Positions 7,468 to 17,476 of a stretch of DNA of 60,952 nucleotides are shown here, piece after piece. Numbering within the stretch: the first letter of the stretch is position 1; each line of letters starts with the position of its first letter. The DNA is from CAZCAQ01 sp964540135 (lineage in GTDB: Bacteria > Patescibacteriota > WWE3 > UBA101185 > UBA10185). The stretch lies in contig CAZILK010000004.1 of NCBI GenBank assembly GCA_964540135.1, positions 1 to 60,952 on the forward strand, given 5' to 3'. A program made the translations under genes and the position numbers. Below the pieces are notes generated by a model. The model was given only the letters and a program-made list of their open reading frames with translations. It was not told the DNA's origin and did no database searches.

Positions 7468-10400
7468 ATGAGATATTTATCTACAAGTAGAAAAAATCTG
7501 TTTTCATTACCAAATTTATCCAGAGTTCAATTAGATTCTTTTGAATGGTTTTTAAACGAAGGCATTGCAGAAATTCTTGACGAACTAGGCACAATAGAAG
7601 ACTATAGCGGTAAAGGCTGGGTTTTGACTCTAACAGACTCTAAAGTAGATAAACCAAATATATCCGAGGAAGAAGCAGTAAGGTCTGGTAGAACTTATGA
7701 CGCTCCTTGGTATCTCAAAGCAACAATCACAGACCCCCTTACAAAGAAGGAAAAGCATCAAAATATATACATGGGAGACGTACCCCTTATAACTGGTAAG
7801 GGGACTTTTATTATTAATGGTGTTTCACGAGTTGTTGTTAACCAACTCGTTCGTTCAGAAGGCGTTTTGTTTACAGGAACCCCTTCCCCAACAACCGGTA
7901 AAATGATGGGTGGAGCTAAAATCCTACCTAAAAACGGAGTTTGGCTTGAAATAGAGACATCTAGAAGCGGTGCTATTAGTGTGAAAATCGATAGGAGAAG
8001 AAAGATTGCTTTAACAACACTCCTTCGTGTATTTGGACTTGAGACTGACGAAGAGATCCTTAAAACCTTTGCGCATGTCGATAATGATCCTGAGATGAGC
8101 TACATTGCAGCAACACTTGCAAAAGACCCGTCATCATCAAGACAAGAAGCAGCTCTTGAGATATACAGAAAAGTAAGACCAGGAGAGCCTTTAATACTTG
8201 AAAACGCAGAAGCACTTGTTGAAGCAACCTTTTTTAATAAGCGAAGATACAGTCTTGGTAAGGTCGGTCGTTTTAAAGCAAATATTACCCTTGGCGTTAA
8301 TTTTCCAAACGAACCAAAATTTAGACTTTTACAACTGGAGGATCTTGTTAAGATCGTTGAAGAAGTTATTAAACTTAATAACGGTCAACGTGAGGTTAGC
8401 GATGTTGATAATCTAGGAAACAGACGTGTTAAGCGAGTTGGAGAACTATTACAAAATGAAATTAGAGTTGGGTTTTTACAAATGGAGAAAAACATCAAAG
8501 AAAGAATGAGTTTACAGCCAAGAGAAGAACTTCCAACACCAAATATTTTAATTTCCCCACGTGCTGTAGCTTCCAAGGTTCACAGCTTTTTTGCATCCGG
8601 TCAGCTATCTCAGTTTTTAGATCAACAAAACCCACTTACATCCCTTGACCATTTAAGAAGAATGTCTGTTCTTGGTAAGGGTGGTTTAACAAAAGAACGA
8701 GCTAGCATGGCAGTAAGAGACGTTCACTTTACACATTTTGGTCGTATCTGCCCTGTTAGAACACCTGAAGGTCAAAGTATTGGTCTTATCACATATCTTG
8801 CGATGTACGCATATGTTAATGAGTACGGCTTTTTAGAAACTCCTTATGTAAAGATTAAAAAAGAAGCTGACGGCAGAATGAAGATCACAGATGAAGTCGA
8901 ATATTTACCTGCTTATCTTGAAGATCAACATAATATTACAGATAGATCAGTTACAGTCGATGATAATAACTATATTGTTCAAGACCAGGTACCTTTAAGG
9001 AAAGGTTCTAACTATTCACTCGGAAGTGTTTCTGAGGTTGAATATATCGAACTTGTTCCTATGCAAGTTGTAGGTATTTCTGCAGGACTAGTACCATTTT
9101 TAAGCCATGATGACGTAAACAGATCTCTTGTTGCAACCCAACAAATGTCTCAAGCAGTACCGCTTGTTAACGCCCAAAGCCCGATAGTTGGGACCGGTGT
9201 TGAGAAGTTAATTGCTGAGAACACAGGATATGTTATTAATGCTGAGCACGATGGTGTTGTTACCTATTCTGATTCAGAAAAGGTAATCGTTGATTACGGT
9301 AAAGAAGGCAAAAGTACATATAAAATACAAAAATTCCAACAATCAAACCAAGATACAAGTATTAACCAAAAGGTTAAAGTAGCCTCTGGGGATAAAGTTT
9401 CCAAAGGAGATGTACTCGCTGAAGGACCATCGGTTGTTGATGGTGAGATTTCACTTGGTACGAACCTCTTAACAGCTTACATGATCTGGCAAGGGTACGA
9501 ATATGAAGATGGAATTGTCATTTCCGATAGGCTTGTTAAGGAAGACGTTTTAACTTCAATTCATATTACCGATCACAAAGTACAGGTACTTGAAACAAAA
9601 CTTGGTGAAGAAGAAGTTACAAGTGATATTCCAAACGTACCGGATGATGTTTTAAAACACCTTGATACAACAGGTATCGTAGCAATTGGCTCAAAAGTAA
9701 AAGCTGGAGATATTCTTGTTGGTAAAGTTGCTCCTAAGGGAGATGTTGAGCTATCAGCAGAAGAAAGACTTCTTCGTGCCATCTTTGGAGAGAAAGCAAA
9801 AGAAGTTAAAGATAACTCACTTGTTATGCCGCATGGAGAGCACGGAATTGTTATTGGTATTAAACAAGTTGACAAAAATGATAACAATAATCTTGGTGCC
9901 GGTGTCTTAAAAGAGATAACAGTCTATGTAGCGCAAAGAAGAAAAATTGAAGTTGGAGACAAGCTTGCAGGAAGACATGGAAACAAAGGTGTCATTTCAG
10001 CCATTGTTCCGGCTGTGGATATGCCACATCTTGATGATGGAACTGCAATTGATATTGTTTTCTCTTCAGGTGCTGTTTTAAACCGTATGAATGTTGGTCA
10101 GATTTTGGAAGCACCTCTTGGATACGCTGGCCAGAGACTTAACCGTAAATACACTGTTTATAACTTTGAAGGTGAGCCGTACGAATTTGTTGAAAAACAA
10201 TTAATAGAAGCTGGTCTTCCCGTAACGGGAAAGATGAGACTTATTGATGGTCGTAACGGCGAGTACTTTGATGGAGATGTTGTTGTTGGATCTACATACA
10301 TCTTAAAGCTTTATCACATAGCTGAAGAGAAAATGCACGCAAGATCAACAGGACCTTATTCTCTTATCACTCAACAACCACTTGGAGGTAAAGCTCAATT

Positions 10401-10668
10401 TGGTGGACAGAGATTTGGAGAAATGGAAGTCTGGGCACTTGAGGCATACGGTGCAAGACATATATTACAAGAAATATTAACTATTAAATCTGATGATTTA
10501 GTAGGAAGAACTCAAGCTTACAAATCAATTCTTCAAGGAGAACCAATTGCCGAGCCTTCAGTTCCGGAGTCGTTTAAGTTACTAGTTCGAGAAATAAATG
10601 GTTTGTGTTTAGGGATAACCCCTCTTGGTGCCACCATGGTATCAAGTGAGGAAGATTCCGAGGAATAA
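7468..10668 (+). CDS. rpoB: RNA polymerase beta subunit
   Basis: The beta subunit forms one side of the RNA polymerase catalytic cleft. The 1066-residue product starts MRYLSTSRKNLFSLPNLSRVQ and carries the fork and rifampicin-region sequence FLDQQNPLTSLDHLRRMS, the following RICPVRTPEGQSIGL, EYEDGIVISDRLV, GRHGNKGVIS and the C-terminal QPLGGKAQFGGQRFGEMEVW stretch. It is shorter than the E. coli protein because lineage inserts are missing. The rifampicin pocket looks like the sensitive consensus. The leader has a promoter and hairpins; rplJ/rplL are not upstream. rpoC follows after 7 bases. Confidence 0.98.
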   Translation: MRYLSTSRKNLFSLPNLSRVQLDSFEWFLNEGIAEILDELGTIEDYSGKGWVLTLTDSKVDKPNISEEEAVRSGRTYDAPWYLKATITDPLTKKEKHQNIYMGDVPLITGKGTFIINGVSRVVVNQLVRSEGVLFTGTPSPTTGKMMGGAKILPKNGVWLEIETSRSGAISVKIDRRRKIALTTLLRVFGLETDEEILKTFAHVDNDPEMSYIAATLAKDPSSSRQEAALEIYRKVRPGEPLILENAEALVEATFFNKRRYSLGKVGRFKANITLGVNFPNEPKFRLLQLEDLVKIVEEVIKLNNGQREVSDVDNLGNRRVKRVGELLQNEIRVGFLQMEKNIKERMSLQPREELPTPNILISPRAVASKVHSFFASGQLSQFLDQQNPLTSLDHLRRMSVLGKGGLTKERASMAVRDVHFTHFGRICPVRTPEGQSIGLITYLAMYAYVNEYGFLETPYVKIKKEADGRMKITDEVEYLPAYLEDQHNITDRSVTVDDNNYIVQDQVPLRKGSNYSLGSVSEVEYIELVPMQVVGISAGLVPFLSHDDVNRSLVATQQMSQAVPLVNAQSPIVGTGVEKLIAENTGYVINAEHDGVVTYSDSEKVIVDYGKEGKSTYKIQKFQQSNQDTSINQKVKVASGDKVSKGDVLAEGPSVVDGEISLGTNLLTAYMIWQGYEYEDGIVISDRLVKEDVLTSIHITDHKVQVLETKLGEEEVTSDIPNVPDDVLKHLDTTGIVAIGSKVKAGDILVGKVAPKGDVELSAEERLLRAIFGEKAKEVKDNSLVMPHGEHGIVIGIKQVDKNDNNNLGAGVLKEITVYVAQRRKIEVGDKLAGRHGNKGVISAIVPAVDMPHLDDGTAIDIVFSSGAVLNRMNVGQILEAPLGYAGQRLNRKYTVYNFEGEPYEFVEKQLIEAGLPVTGKMRLIDGRNGEYFDGDVVVGSTYILKLYHIAEEKMHARSTGPYSLITQQPLGGKAQFGGQRFGEMEVWALEAYGARHILQEILTIKSDDLVGRTQAYKSILQGEPIAEPSVPESFKLLVREINGLCLGITPLGATMVSSEEDSEE

Positions 10669-10675
10669 GGAGACT

Positions 10676-13600
10676 ATGCGAAATTTATCTGATCTAAAAG
10701 AATTCGATGCACTTCAAATCTATCTTGCTTCAAAAGAAGACATTTTAGAATGGTCTTACGGCGAGGTTACAAAACCTGAAACCATTAATTACCGAACTTT
10801 TAAACCTGAAAGAGATGGTCTTTTTGACGAAAGAATCTTTGGTCCGGTTAGTGATTACGAATGTCACTGCGGAAAATACAAAAGAATCCGCTATAAAGGT
10901 GTTATTTGTGATAAATGCGGTGTTGAAGTAACACACTCTCGTGTTAGACGAGAACGTATGGGGCATATTAAACTTGCCTCTTCTGTTGTTCACGTATGGT
11001 TTTTCAAGGGTATTCCTTCAAACATGGCACTCCTTATGGATATTTCGCCAAGAAACCTTGAATCAATCATCTACTTCTCATCTTTTATCGTAACTGAGGT
11101 TAATCATGCTGAGAAGGCTGGTGCTATTTCAAAGGTTGAAAAAGATTTAGAGATTATAAAAGAAAGAACTTTAAAAGAAGCTGAGAAAAAAATTGCTGAG
11201 CTTACTAAAGAATTTGAAAAAGATACCAAAGGTAAAAAAGACTTTACCGTTCAAGAGCTTCAGCTTAAATTAAAACAACAAACAGTTAAGATTAATGAAG
11301 AAGCTTCAAAAGCTGTTGAAGAGACTGCTAGAAACTACAAAATCTTCTCCAAGAAACTCGAATCTATTAATAGATTAACTGTTCTTGCAGATACTGAGTA
11401 CTACAATTTAATGGAGTATCTTGATGCTTTCTGTAAGGTAGAAATTGGAGCTGATGCTATTCAAACAGTACTTGCATCAATGGATTTAAATGAATTATCA
11501 GAAGCTTTAAGTTCAGAGCTTGAAAAATCAAAAGGACAAAAAGCCTTAAAAATCTCAAAGAGACTTAAGGTTGTAGAGGGTTTTAGAAGAGCAAATATTA
11601 GCCCAACCCGAATGGTACTTGATATTTTGCCAGTCATACCGCCAGACCTAAGACCTATGGTTCAACTTGACGGTGGAAGATTTGCAACATCAGACCTTAA
11701 CGACTTATACAGAAGAGTTATTAATAGAAACAATAGACTACGAAGACTACTTGATCTTGGTGCACCTGAAATTATTGTTAGAAATGAAAAAAGAATGCTG
11801 CAAGAATCAGTGGACGCTTTGTTTGATTCATCAAAACAAAGACAGAATCTCAGAAATACTAAAGGCAAGAAACAATTAAGGTCACTCGCTGATATGTTAA
11901 AAGGTAAACAAGGTAGATTTAGACTGAACCTTCTTGGTAAGAGAGTCGATTACTCCGGTCGTTCAGTTATTGTAAATGGACCACATCTTAAACTTAATGA
12001 GTGCGGACTTCCTAAAGAAATGGCACTTGAACTATTTAAACCTATGGTTTTAAGAGAAGTACTTTCAAGAGGCTACGCCCCTAATGTTAAAAGTGCAAAA
12101 TTTGTACTTGAAGCAAGAGGGCCTGAGATTTGGGCGATTCTTGAAGAAGTAGTTAAAGGGCACCCAATCTTACTTAACAGACAACCAACACTTTGGAGAC
12201 TTGGTATTCAAGCTTTTTATCCAAAGCTTATTGAAGGAAATGCAGTTCAATTGACACTTGTTGTTACTGGTGGATTTAACGCAGACTTTGACGGAGACCA
12301 GATGTCAGTACATGTACCTCTTTCAGAAAAAGCAGTTGAAGAAGCAAAGACAATCATGATGTCTACTGAAAACTTGCTAAAACCATCTGATGGAGCATTC
12401 TCATCAGTACCAAACAAAATCTTGATCTTCGGGCTTTACTTCATGACCGTTATTGATCCAGAGCTGCCTATTATTGATAGAGTGTTTGCATCTCCTGAAG
12501 AGGTTTTGTACCTTTATCAAGGCCAAAAAGAAATTAACCTTAGACAGCTACTTAAAGTTAGAATCAATGGCGAAATAATTGAAACAACTCCTGGAAGAAT
12601 ATTATTCAATGAAATCCTTCCTAAGAGTTTTGCATTTGTGAATACACCGATTGTAAAATCTGATGTTGGTAAGTTATTAACTCAAGCACTTGATACAGAA
12701 CCAAAAGATGTTGTTATCAAGCTTATCGACGATATTAAAGATATCGGGCTTACATACGGAACAATCTCTGGAAACTCAGTATCTCTTAGTGACTTTGAAG
12801 TACCAACAGAAAGAGACAGTATCATTGAAGAGGGTAAAGTCGCTGTTGCTGAGCTTGATAAAAAATATAGAAGAGGACTTATAACAAAAGCTGAGGCTAC
12901 AAGATCAAAACAAGAAGTATGGATTAATGTAACTCAAAAAGTAGGAACACTTGCTTGGGAAGCTCTTACCGATACCAACCCAATTAAAGTCTTGATGAAA
13001 TCAAAAGCAATTAGAGCTGATTTTGACCAACTTAAACAGATTGCTGGTATTAAAGGACTTATCTCCGATCCTACTGGTAAAATTGTTGAACTACCAATTC
13101 TTGGTAATTACAAACTTGGACTTTCAGGTCTTGAATACTTCATAGGTTCAAGAGGAGCCCGAAAAGGACTTGTAGACAAAGGTCTTAAGACAGCAGATGC
13201 AGGGTACTTAACAAGAAGACTTGCGGATGTTGCGCAGGAGGTTTTGATTCGTGAAGAAGACTGCGAGACGCTTGAAGGTAGAATTGTAAAAGTTGGCGAA
13301 GGAACCTTAATTGATCCATTTAAGACACGTTATGCAGGAAGATATCTTGCAGATGATGTTAAAGTTGACGGCAAGGTTGCATTCAAACACGGCTCGCTAT
13401 TAACACCAGAGGTACTTGAAGATATAGAAAAATCAAAAGTAACACACATTAAAGTAAGGTCCCCTCTTGATTGTAAAACTCAAAGAGGTGTATGTACTAA
13501 GTGTTATGGTAGCGATCTTATGACCAGAAAACCTGTTGAGATCGGAATGGCTGTTGGTATTTCAGCAGCTCAATCAATTGGAGAACCTGGAACACAATTG

Positions 13601-14350
13601 ACACTTAGAACTTTCCATACTGGAGGAATTGTTGGTAAAGATATAACTCAAGGTTTACCAAGAGTTGAAGAGCTTTTTGAAGCTAGAACTCCAAAAAATC
13701 TTGCTATTATGGCTGAGATAACAGGACTTGTTAAGATAAGTACTGCAGGAGACGAACGCAAGATTGCAATCATTGCAGAGGACAAATCAGAAGATCAACA
13801 ATTTGTTGAATACTCGGTAGATCCTATCTCAGAGATTTTGGTTGAAGACGGAGCACACGTTGAGAAAGGCGATAAGTTAACATCTGGCAACCTTGATCTT
13901 ACTGAGCTCTTAAGAACCGTTGGTATTGCTGGTACTAAGAAATACATTGTTGATGAAATTCAAAATGTTTATGCATCACAAGGAGTTTCCATCAATGATA
14001 AGCATGTTGAGGTTATAACAAGACAGATGTTTAACAATGTCCGAATTGAGAATTCTGGTGATACCGAGTTCTTGACCGGCGAAATTGTTACAAGAGCTAA
14101 GTTTGAAGAACTAAACGAGGGTGTACTTGCTGTTGGCGGAGAGCCTGCTGAAGCAAAAGTTACACTTCTTGGTATAACCAAAGCATCGTTAAAAACTGAC
14201 AGCTTTTTAGCAGCTGCATCATTCATTCAAACAAGCCAAGTGTTGACCGAGGCTGCGGCTTCTGGTAAGGTAGATAAGCTTTTAGGTCTTAAGGAAAACG
14301 TAATAATCGGAAGATTAATTCCAACAGGTCCGGAGGCAAGAGTAGAATAA
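10676..14350 (+). CDS. rpoC: RNA polymerase beta' subunit
   Basis: The 1224-residue beta' subunit has the N-terminal zinc ribbon CHCGKYKRIRYKGVICDKCG, the catalytic NADFDGDQM that chelates active-site Mg, the trigger-loop region with GISAAQSIGEPGTQLTLRTFHTGG, and the second zinc site made by DCETLEG, CKTQRGVC and CYG. I chose the ATG at 10676, which has a clear AAGGAG 4 bases upstream and the family start MRNLSDLKEFDALQ, instead of an in-frame ATG at 10625 inside rpoB. An acidic/lysine-rich coiled segment lies near residues 145-220. It is translated from the same mRNA as rpoB, and rpsL begins one base after its stop. Confidence 0.98.
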   Translation: MRNLSDLKEFDALQIYLASKEDILEWSYGEVTKPETINYRTFKPERDGLFDERIFGPVSDYECHCGKYKRIRYKGVICDKCGVEVTHSRVRRERMGHIKLASSVVHVWFFKGIPSNMALLMDISPRNLESIIYFSSFIVTEVNHAEKAGAISKVEKDLEIIKERTLKEAEKKIAELTKEFEKDTKGKKDFTVQELQLKLKQQTVKINEEASKAVEETARNYKIFSKKLESINRLTVLADTEYYNLMEYLDAFCKVEIGADAIQTVLASMDLNELSEALSSELEKSKGQKALKISKRLKVVEGFRRANISPTRMVLDILPVIPPDLRPMVQLDGGRFATSDLNDLYRRVINRNNRLRRLLDLGAPEIIVRNEKRMLQESVDALFDSSKQRQNLRNTKGKKQLRSLADMLKGKQGRFRLNLLGKRVDYSGRSVIVNGPHLKLNECGLPKEMALELFKPMVLREVLSRGYAPNVKSAKFVLEARGPEIWAILEEVVKGHPILLNRQPTLWRLGIQAFYPKLIEGNAVQLTLVVTGGFNADFDGDQMSVHVPLSEKAVEEAKTIMMSTENLLKPSDGAFSSVPNKILIFGLYFMTVIDPELPIIDRVFASPEEVLYLYQGQKEINLRQLLKVRINGEIIETTPGRILFNEILPKSFAFVNTPIVKSDVGKLLTQALDTEPKDVVIKLIDDIKDIGLTYGTISGNSVSLSDFEVPTERDSIIEEGKVAVAELDKKYRRGLITKAEATRSKQEVWINVTQKVGTLAWEALTDTNPIKVLMKSKAIRADFDQLKQIAGIKGLISDPTGKIVELPILGNYKLGLSGLEYFIGSRGARKGLVDKGLKTADAGYLTRRLADVAQEVLIREEDCETLEGRIVKVGEGTLIDPFKTRYAGRYLADDVKVDGKVAFKHGSLLTPEVLEDIEKSKVTHIKVRSPLDCKTQRGVCTKCYGSDLMTRKPVEIGMAVGISAAQSIGEPGTQLTLRTFHTGGIVGKDITQGLPRVEELFEARTPKNLAIMAEITGLVKISTAGDERKIAIIAEDKSEDQQFVEYSVDPISEILVEDGAHVEKGDKLTSGNLDLTELLRTVGIAGTKKYIVDEIQNVYASQGVSINDKHVEVITRQMFNNVRIENSGDTEFLTGEIVTRAKFEELNEGVLAVGGEPAEAKVTLLGITKASLKTDSFLAAASFIQTSQVLTEAAASGKVDKLLGLKENVIIGRLIPTGPEARVE

Positions 14351-14351
14351 T

Positions 14352-14777
14352 ATGCCAACTATAAACCAAATATTAAGAAAAGAGAGAAAATCAAAGATTG
14401 TTAGAAAGAAAATTAGAGCATTCTCATTTTCTTTTAATACATTAAAAAGAAAACCAGTTGAAAAGAAAGCACCTTATAAAAGAGGAGTTTGCCTTGTTGT
14501 TAAAACACAAACACCTAATAAACCAAACTCAGCTCTTCGCAAAGTAGCAAGAGTTAGGCTGTCAAACGGGTCTGAAATCACAGCCTACATTCCAGGCGAA
14601 GGCCATAGGCTTCAAGAGCACTCAGTTGTTCTTGTAAGAGGTGGTAGAGTTAAAGACTTAACTGGTATAAAATACACAATTGTAAGAGGTAAATACGATT
14701 TATTGGGAGTTGAGAAGAGAAAGAGCTCAAGATCAATTTACGGAACTAAAAAGGAAACTAAAGCAAAAGCTAAATAA
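14352..14777 (+). CDS. rpsL: 30S ribosomal protein S12
   Basis: S12 lines the decoding centre. The family start MPTINQ and the core motifs TPNKPNSALRKVARVRL and YIPGEGHRLQEHSVVLVRGG are present. Two oddities: about 10 extra residues lie in the N-terminal arm (around residues 20-40), and the loop usually written RVKDLPG reads RVKDLTG, replacing a nearly invariant proline that in E. coli affects streptomycin response. The lysine before PNS is kept. It has 141 residues against about 124 typically, partly from a lysine-rich tail. It is the head of the str cluster, 1 base after rpoC. Confidence 0.97.
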   Translation: MPTINQILRKERKSKIVRKKIRAFSFSFNTLKRKPVEKKAPYKRGVCLVVKTQTPNKPNSALRKVARVRLSNGSEITAYIPGEGHRLQEHSVVLVRGGRVKDLTGIKYTIVRGKYDLLGVEKRKSSRSIYGTKKETKAKAK

Positions 14778-14780
14778 CAT

Positions 14781-15245
14781 ATGAGATCACAAAGAGCAAA
14801 AAAAAGAATAGTCCAACCAGATAATGTCTATAAATCAAGGCTTGTTGCAAGGTTTATTAATATCATTATGTGGGACGGTAAAAAATCAACCGCTGAGAAC
14901 ATTGTTTACTCAGTCCTTGAGAAGATAGCTCCTGATAAAAAAGAAGCTTTAAAATACTTTGAAGACGCACTTCGAAACTTAATGCCAAAACAAGAAGTAA
15001 GATCCAGGAGAGTTGGTGGAGCTACATATCAAGTTCCAATGCCTGTTAAACATGAAAGGTCAGAAGCTTTAGCTGTCAGATGGTTGATAACAGCAGCTCG
15101 TGCAAAATCCGGCAAAGATATGATTGAAAGGCTTTTTAAAGAAGTTACTGATGCCCATGATAATACTGGTGCTGCAGTTAAAACTAGAGACGACAATCAC
15201 AAAATGGCAGAGGCTAATAAAGCATTTTCACACTTTAGGTTTTAA
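14781..15245 (+). CDS. rpsG: 30S ribosomal protein S7
   Basis: S7 nucleates assembly of the 30S head and touches E-site tRNA. The 154-residue product has the family core LRNLMPKQEVRSRRVGGATYQVP (here positions about 66-88), followed by RWLITAAR, and a C-terminal helix ending in KAFSHFRF. Its length is typical. The start at ATG 14781 follows rpsL by 3 bases, and fusA begins 2 bases after its stop, in the conserved rpsL-rpsG-fusA-tuf order. No Shine-Dalgarno sequence is seen, so translation is probably coupled. Confidence 0.97.
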   Translation: MRSQRAKKRIVQPDNVYKSRLVARFINIIMWDGKKSTAENIVYSVLEKIAPDKKEALKYFEDALRNLMPKQEVRSRRVGGATYQVPMPVKHERSEALAVRWLITAARAKSGKDMIERLFKEVTDAHDNTGAAVKTRDDNHKMAEANKAFSHFRF

Positions 15246-15247
15246 CT

Positions 15248-17329
15248 ATGGCTGCCAAATCTGATAACATAACTTATCCGCTCGACAAGATCCGAAACAT
15301 CGGGATAATTGCCCATATTGATGCTGGTAAAACAACATTAACTGAAAGCATTTTATATTACACTGGAAAGATTCATAAAATAGGTGAGGTTCACGAGGGA
15401 GATACCCAAATGGACTGGATGGTTCAAGAAAGAGAACGAGGAATTACAATTACTTCCGCTGCTACAACATGTTTTTGGTATGATAGTAGAATTAACATTA
15501 TTGATACACCAGGACACGTTGATTTTACAGCGGAAGTTGAAAGATCTTTAAGAGTTCTTGATGGTGCTGTTGTTGTATTTGACGGCAAAATGGGAGTTGA
15601 GCCACAATCTGAAACTGTTTGGCGCCAAGCAGATAAGTACTTCGTACCTCGTATTTGTTTTATAAATAAAATAAATCAAATCGGTGGCGATTTTTATAAG
15701 AGCCTTGACTCTATTCATGAAAAACTAACCAAAAACGCACTTCCTATCTTTTTACCACTTGGCTTTGAAAAAGATATGTACGGAGCCGTTGATCTTGTAA
15801 CCAGAAAAGCTCATACATACAAAGAATTTAAACAACATGATTTTGAAGACGGCGAGATACCTGAGGATATGAAAGATAAAGTTGAAATGTATAGAACAAA
15901 GCTTCTTGAGACAGTTGTTGAGTACGATGAAAGCTTGATGGAAAAATATCTAGCTGAGGGTGATATTACTGATGACGAATTTAGATCAGTAATTAGAAAA
16001 GCAGTTTTGTCTGGAAAATTTTATGCAGTTCTTGGCGGAGATGGCCGTGGTATAGCTGCAAAGCTAGCTCTTGATTCAGTCGTACACTATTTACCGTCGC
16101 CTCTTGATACTCCCGATATAGCAGCTCATACAAGAGAAGGAGAGGAAATTACTCTTCATTCAGATGAGAATGCTCCTTTTGCAGCTCTTGCGTTTAAAAT
16201 CCAAACTGATCCTTATGTTGGTAGACTTACATTTTTCAGAGTTTATTCTGGAAAAATAGCTGCAGGAACATATCTTTACAATACAACTAAAAACGAAAAA
16301 GAAAGACTCGGTCGAATCCTTTTAATGCATGCAAACCATAGAGAAGAGCTTAAAGAGATAAGAGCTGGAGAAATTGGCGCTGCTGTTGGACTTTCTGCTA
16401 CAACAACAGGAGACACTCTTTGTGCTGTTGATACTCCAGTTGTTCTGGAAAACATTGATTTTGCAGAACCAGTCATTGGTATTGTTATTGAACCAAAGAC
16501 AAAATCAGACAGAGATAAGCTTGGAGAAGCACTTAAAAAGCTTTTGGAAGAAGATCCTACATTTAAAGTTAAAAGTAATCCTGAAACCGGTGAAACATTA
16601 ATTCACGGAATGGGTGAGCTTCATTTGGAAATTAAAGTTGATAGGTTAAAAAGAGAATTTAATGTTGAAGTAAATACAGGAACACCGCAAGTTGCATATC
16701 GTGAAACTATCAAGAAAACTGTTGAACAAGAAGGTAAATACATCAGACAATCTGGAGGAAAAGGACAATACGGGCATGTTGTTATTAGAATGGAGCCAAA
16801 AGAACGAGGTTTTGGCCAGGTCTTTATTGATAAGATTGTTGGCGGATCTATTCCAAAAGAATATATTCCTGGTGTTGAAAAGGGTATTAAAGAAGCATCA
16901 GAATCCGGAGTCATTGCAGGGTATCCTGTCGTTGATTACGCAGTCACGTTGTACGATGGATCTTTTCACGATGTAGACTCGTCAGAACTTGCATTTAAAA
17001 TTGCAGCATCCGAGGCATTTAAAGCCGCACAAAAGAAAGCAGATCCATACATTATTGAACCAATTATGAAAGTTGAGGTTGTTGTTCCTGATGAGTATAT
17101 GGGAGATGTTATCGGAGACCTATCTTCAAAAAGAGGTAGGATTGAAGCAACAAACCCAAGAGGAACTGCTGTTGCTATATCTGCTAAAGTACCGCTATCT
17201 GAGATGTTTGGTTATGCAACCGAACTCAGAGGAATGACTCAAGGTAGGGCTTATTTTACAATGGAGCCAAGCCATTACGAGGAAGTTCCTCAAAACATAG
17301 CAGACGGTATAGCAACCAGGTCAAGATAA
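15248..17329 (+). CDS. fusA: Elongation factor G
   Basis: EF-G drives translocation and ribosome recycling with GTP. The G domain shows G1 AHIDAGKTTL, switch I ERERGITITSAATT, G3 DTPGHVDF and G4 INKI in place of the usual NKxD (the sequence reads CFINKINQIG, so the aspartate of NKxD is replaced by asparagine). Domain II follows, then domain III, the domain IV loop GKGQYGHVVI and domain V ending in the SHYEEVP region. At 693 residues it is full length. The asparagine in the G4 motif is unusual and may weaken guanine selectivity. It is the third gene of the str cluster. Confidence 0.97.
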   Translation: MAAKSDNITYPLDKIRNIGIIAHIDAGKTTLTESILYYTGKIHKIGEVHEGDTQMDWMVQERERGITITSAATTCFWYDSRINIIDTPGHVDFTAEVERSLRVLDGAVVVFDGKMGVEPQSETVWRQADKYFVPRICFINKINQIGGDFYKSLDSIHEKLTKNALPIFLPLGFEKDMYGAVDLVTRKAHTYKEFKQHDFEDGEIPEDMKDKVEMYRTKLLETVVEYDESLMEKYLAEGDITDDEFRSVIRKAVLSGKFYAVLGGDGRGIAAKLALDSVVHYLPSPLDTPDIAAHTREGEEITLHSDENAPFAALAFKIQTDPYVGRLTFFRVYSGKIAAGTYLYNTTKNEKERLGRILLMHANHREELKEIRAGEIGAAVGLSATTTGDTLCAVDTPVVLENIDFAEPVIGIVIEPKTKSDRDKLGEALKKLLEEDPTFKVKSNPETGETLIHGMGELHLEIKVDRLKREFNVEVNTGTPQVAYRETIKKTVEQEGKYIRQSGGKGQYGHVVIRMEPKERGFGQVFIDKIVGGSIPKEYIPGVEKGIKEASESGVIAGYPVVDYAVTLYDGSFHDVDSSELAFKIAASEAFKAAQKKADPYIIEPIMKVEVVVPDEYMGDVIGDLSSKRGRIEATNPRGTAVAISAKVPLSEMFGYATELRGMTQGRAYFTMEPSHYEEVPQNIADGIATRSR

Positions 17330-17358
17330 GAGATTTTTGGGGCAGAAAACTTGACCGA

Positions 17359-17420
17359 AAGGATTTAAATGTTGTAATTTAGCTAAAATCCTTGATTTTA
17401 TGTTAACAATTGCGTATAAA
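17359..17420 (+). promoter_or_regulatory. tuf promoter and competing hairpins
   Basis: AAGGATTT (17359-17366) pairs with AAATCCTT (17386-17393), while TAAAATC (17384-17390) pairs with GATTTTA (17394-17400); the two stems share bases and exclude each other. A promoter overlaps the second stem: TTGATT (17392-17397), 17 bases, TATAAA (17415-17420). Transcription from it would leave about 50 bases before tuf, including a GAAAGG Shine-Dalgarno. The promoter is well supported by spacing; the role of the hairpins, perhaps termination after fusA, is inferred. Confidence 0.55.
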
Positions 17421-17476
17421 TTACGTTGCTATTGTTAATAATAGTATTAATTTTTTAGAAAGGTAAGATAAACAAA

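Noticed and set aside
10625..10675. Longer rpoC start inside rpoB
   Set aside because: The ATG at 10676 has a strong Shine-Dalgarno and gives the conserved N-terminus; the 17 extra residues do not match the family.
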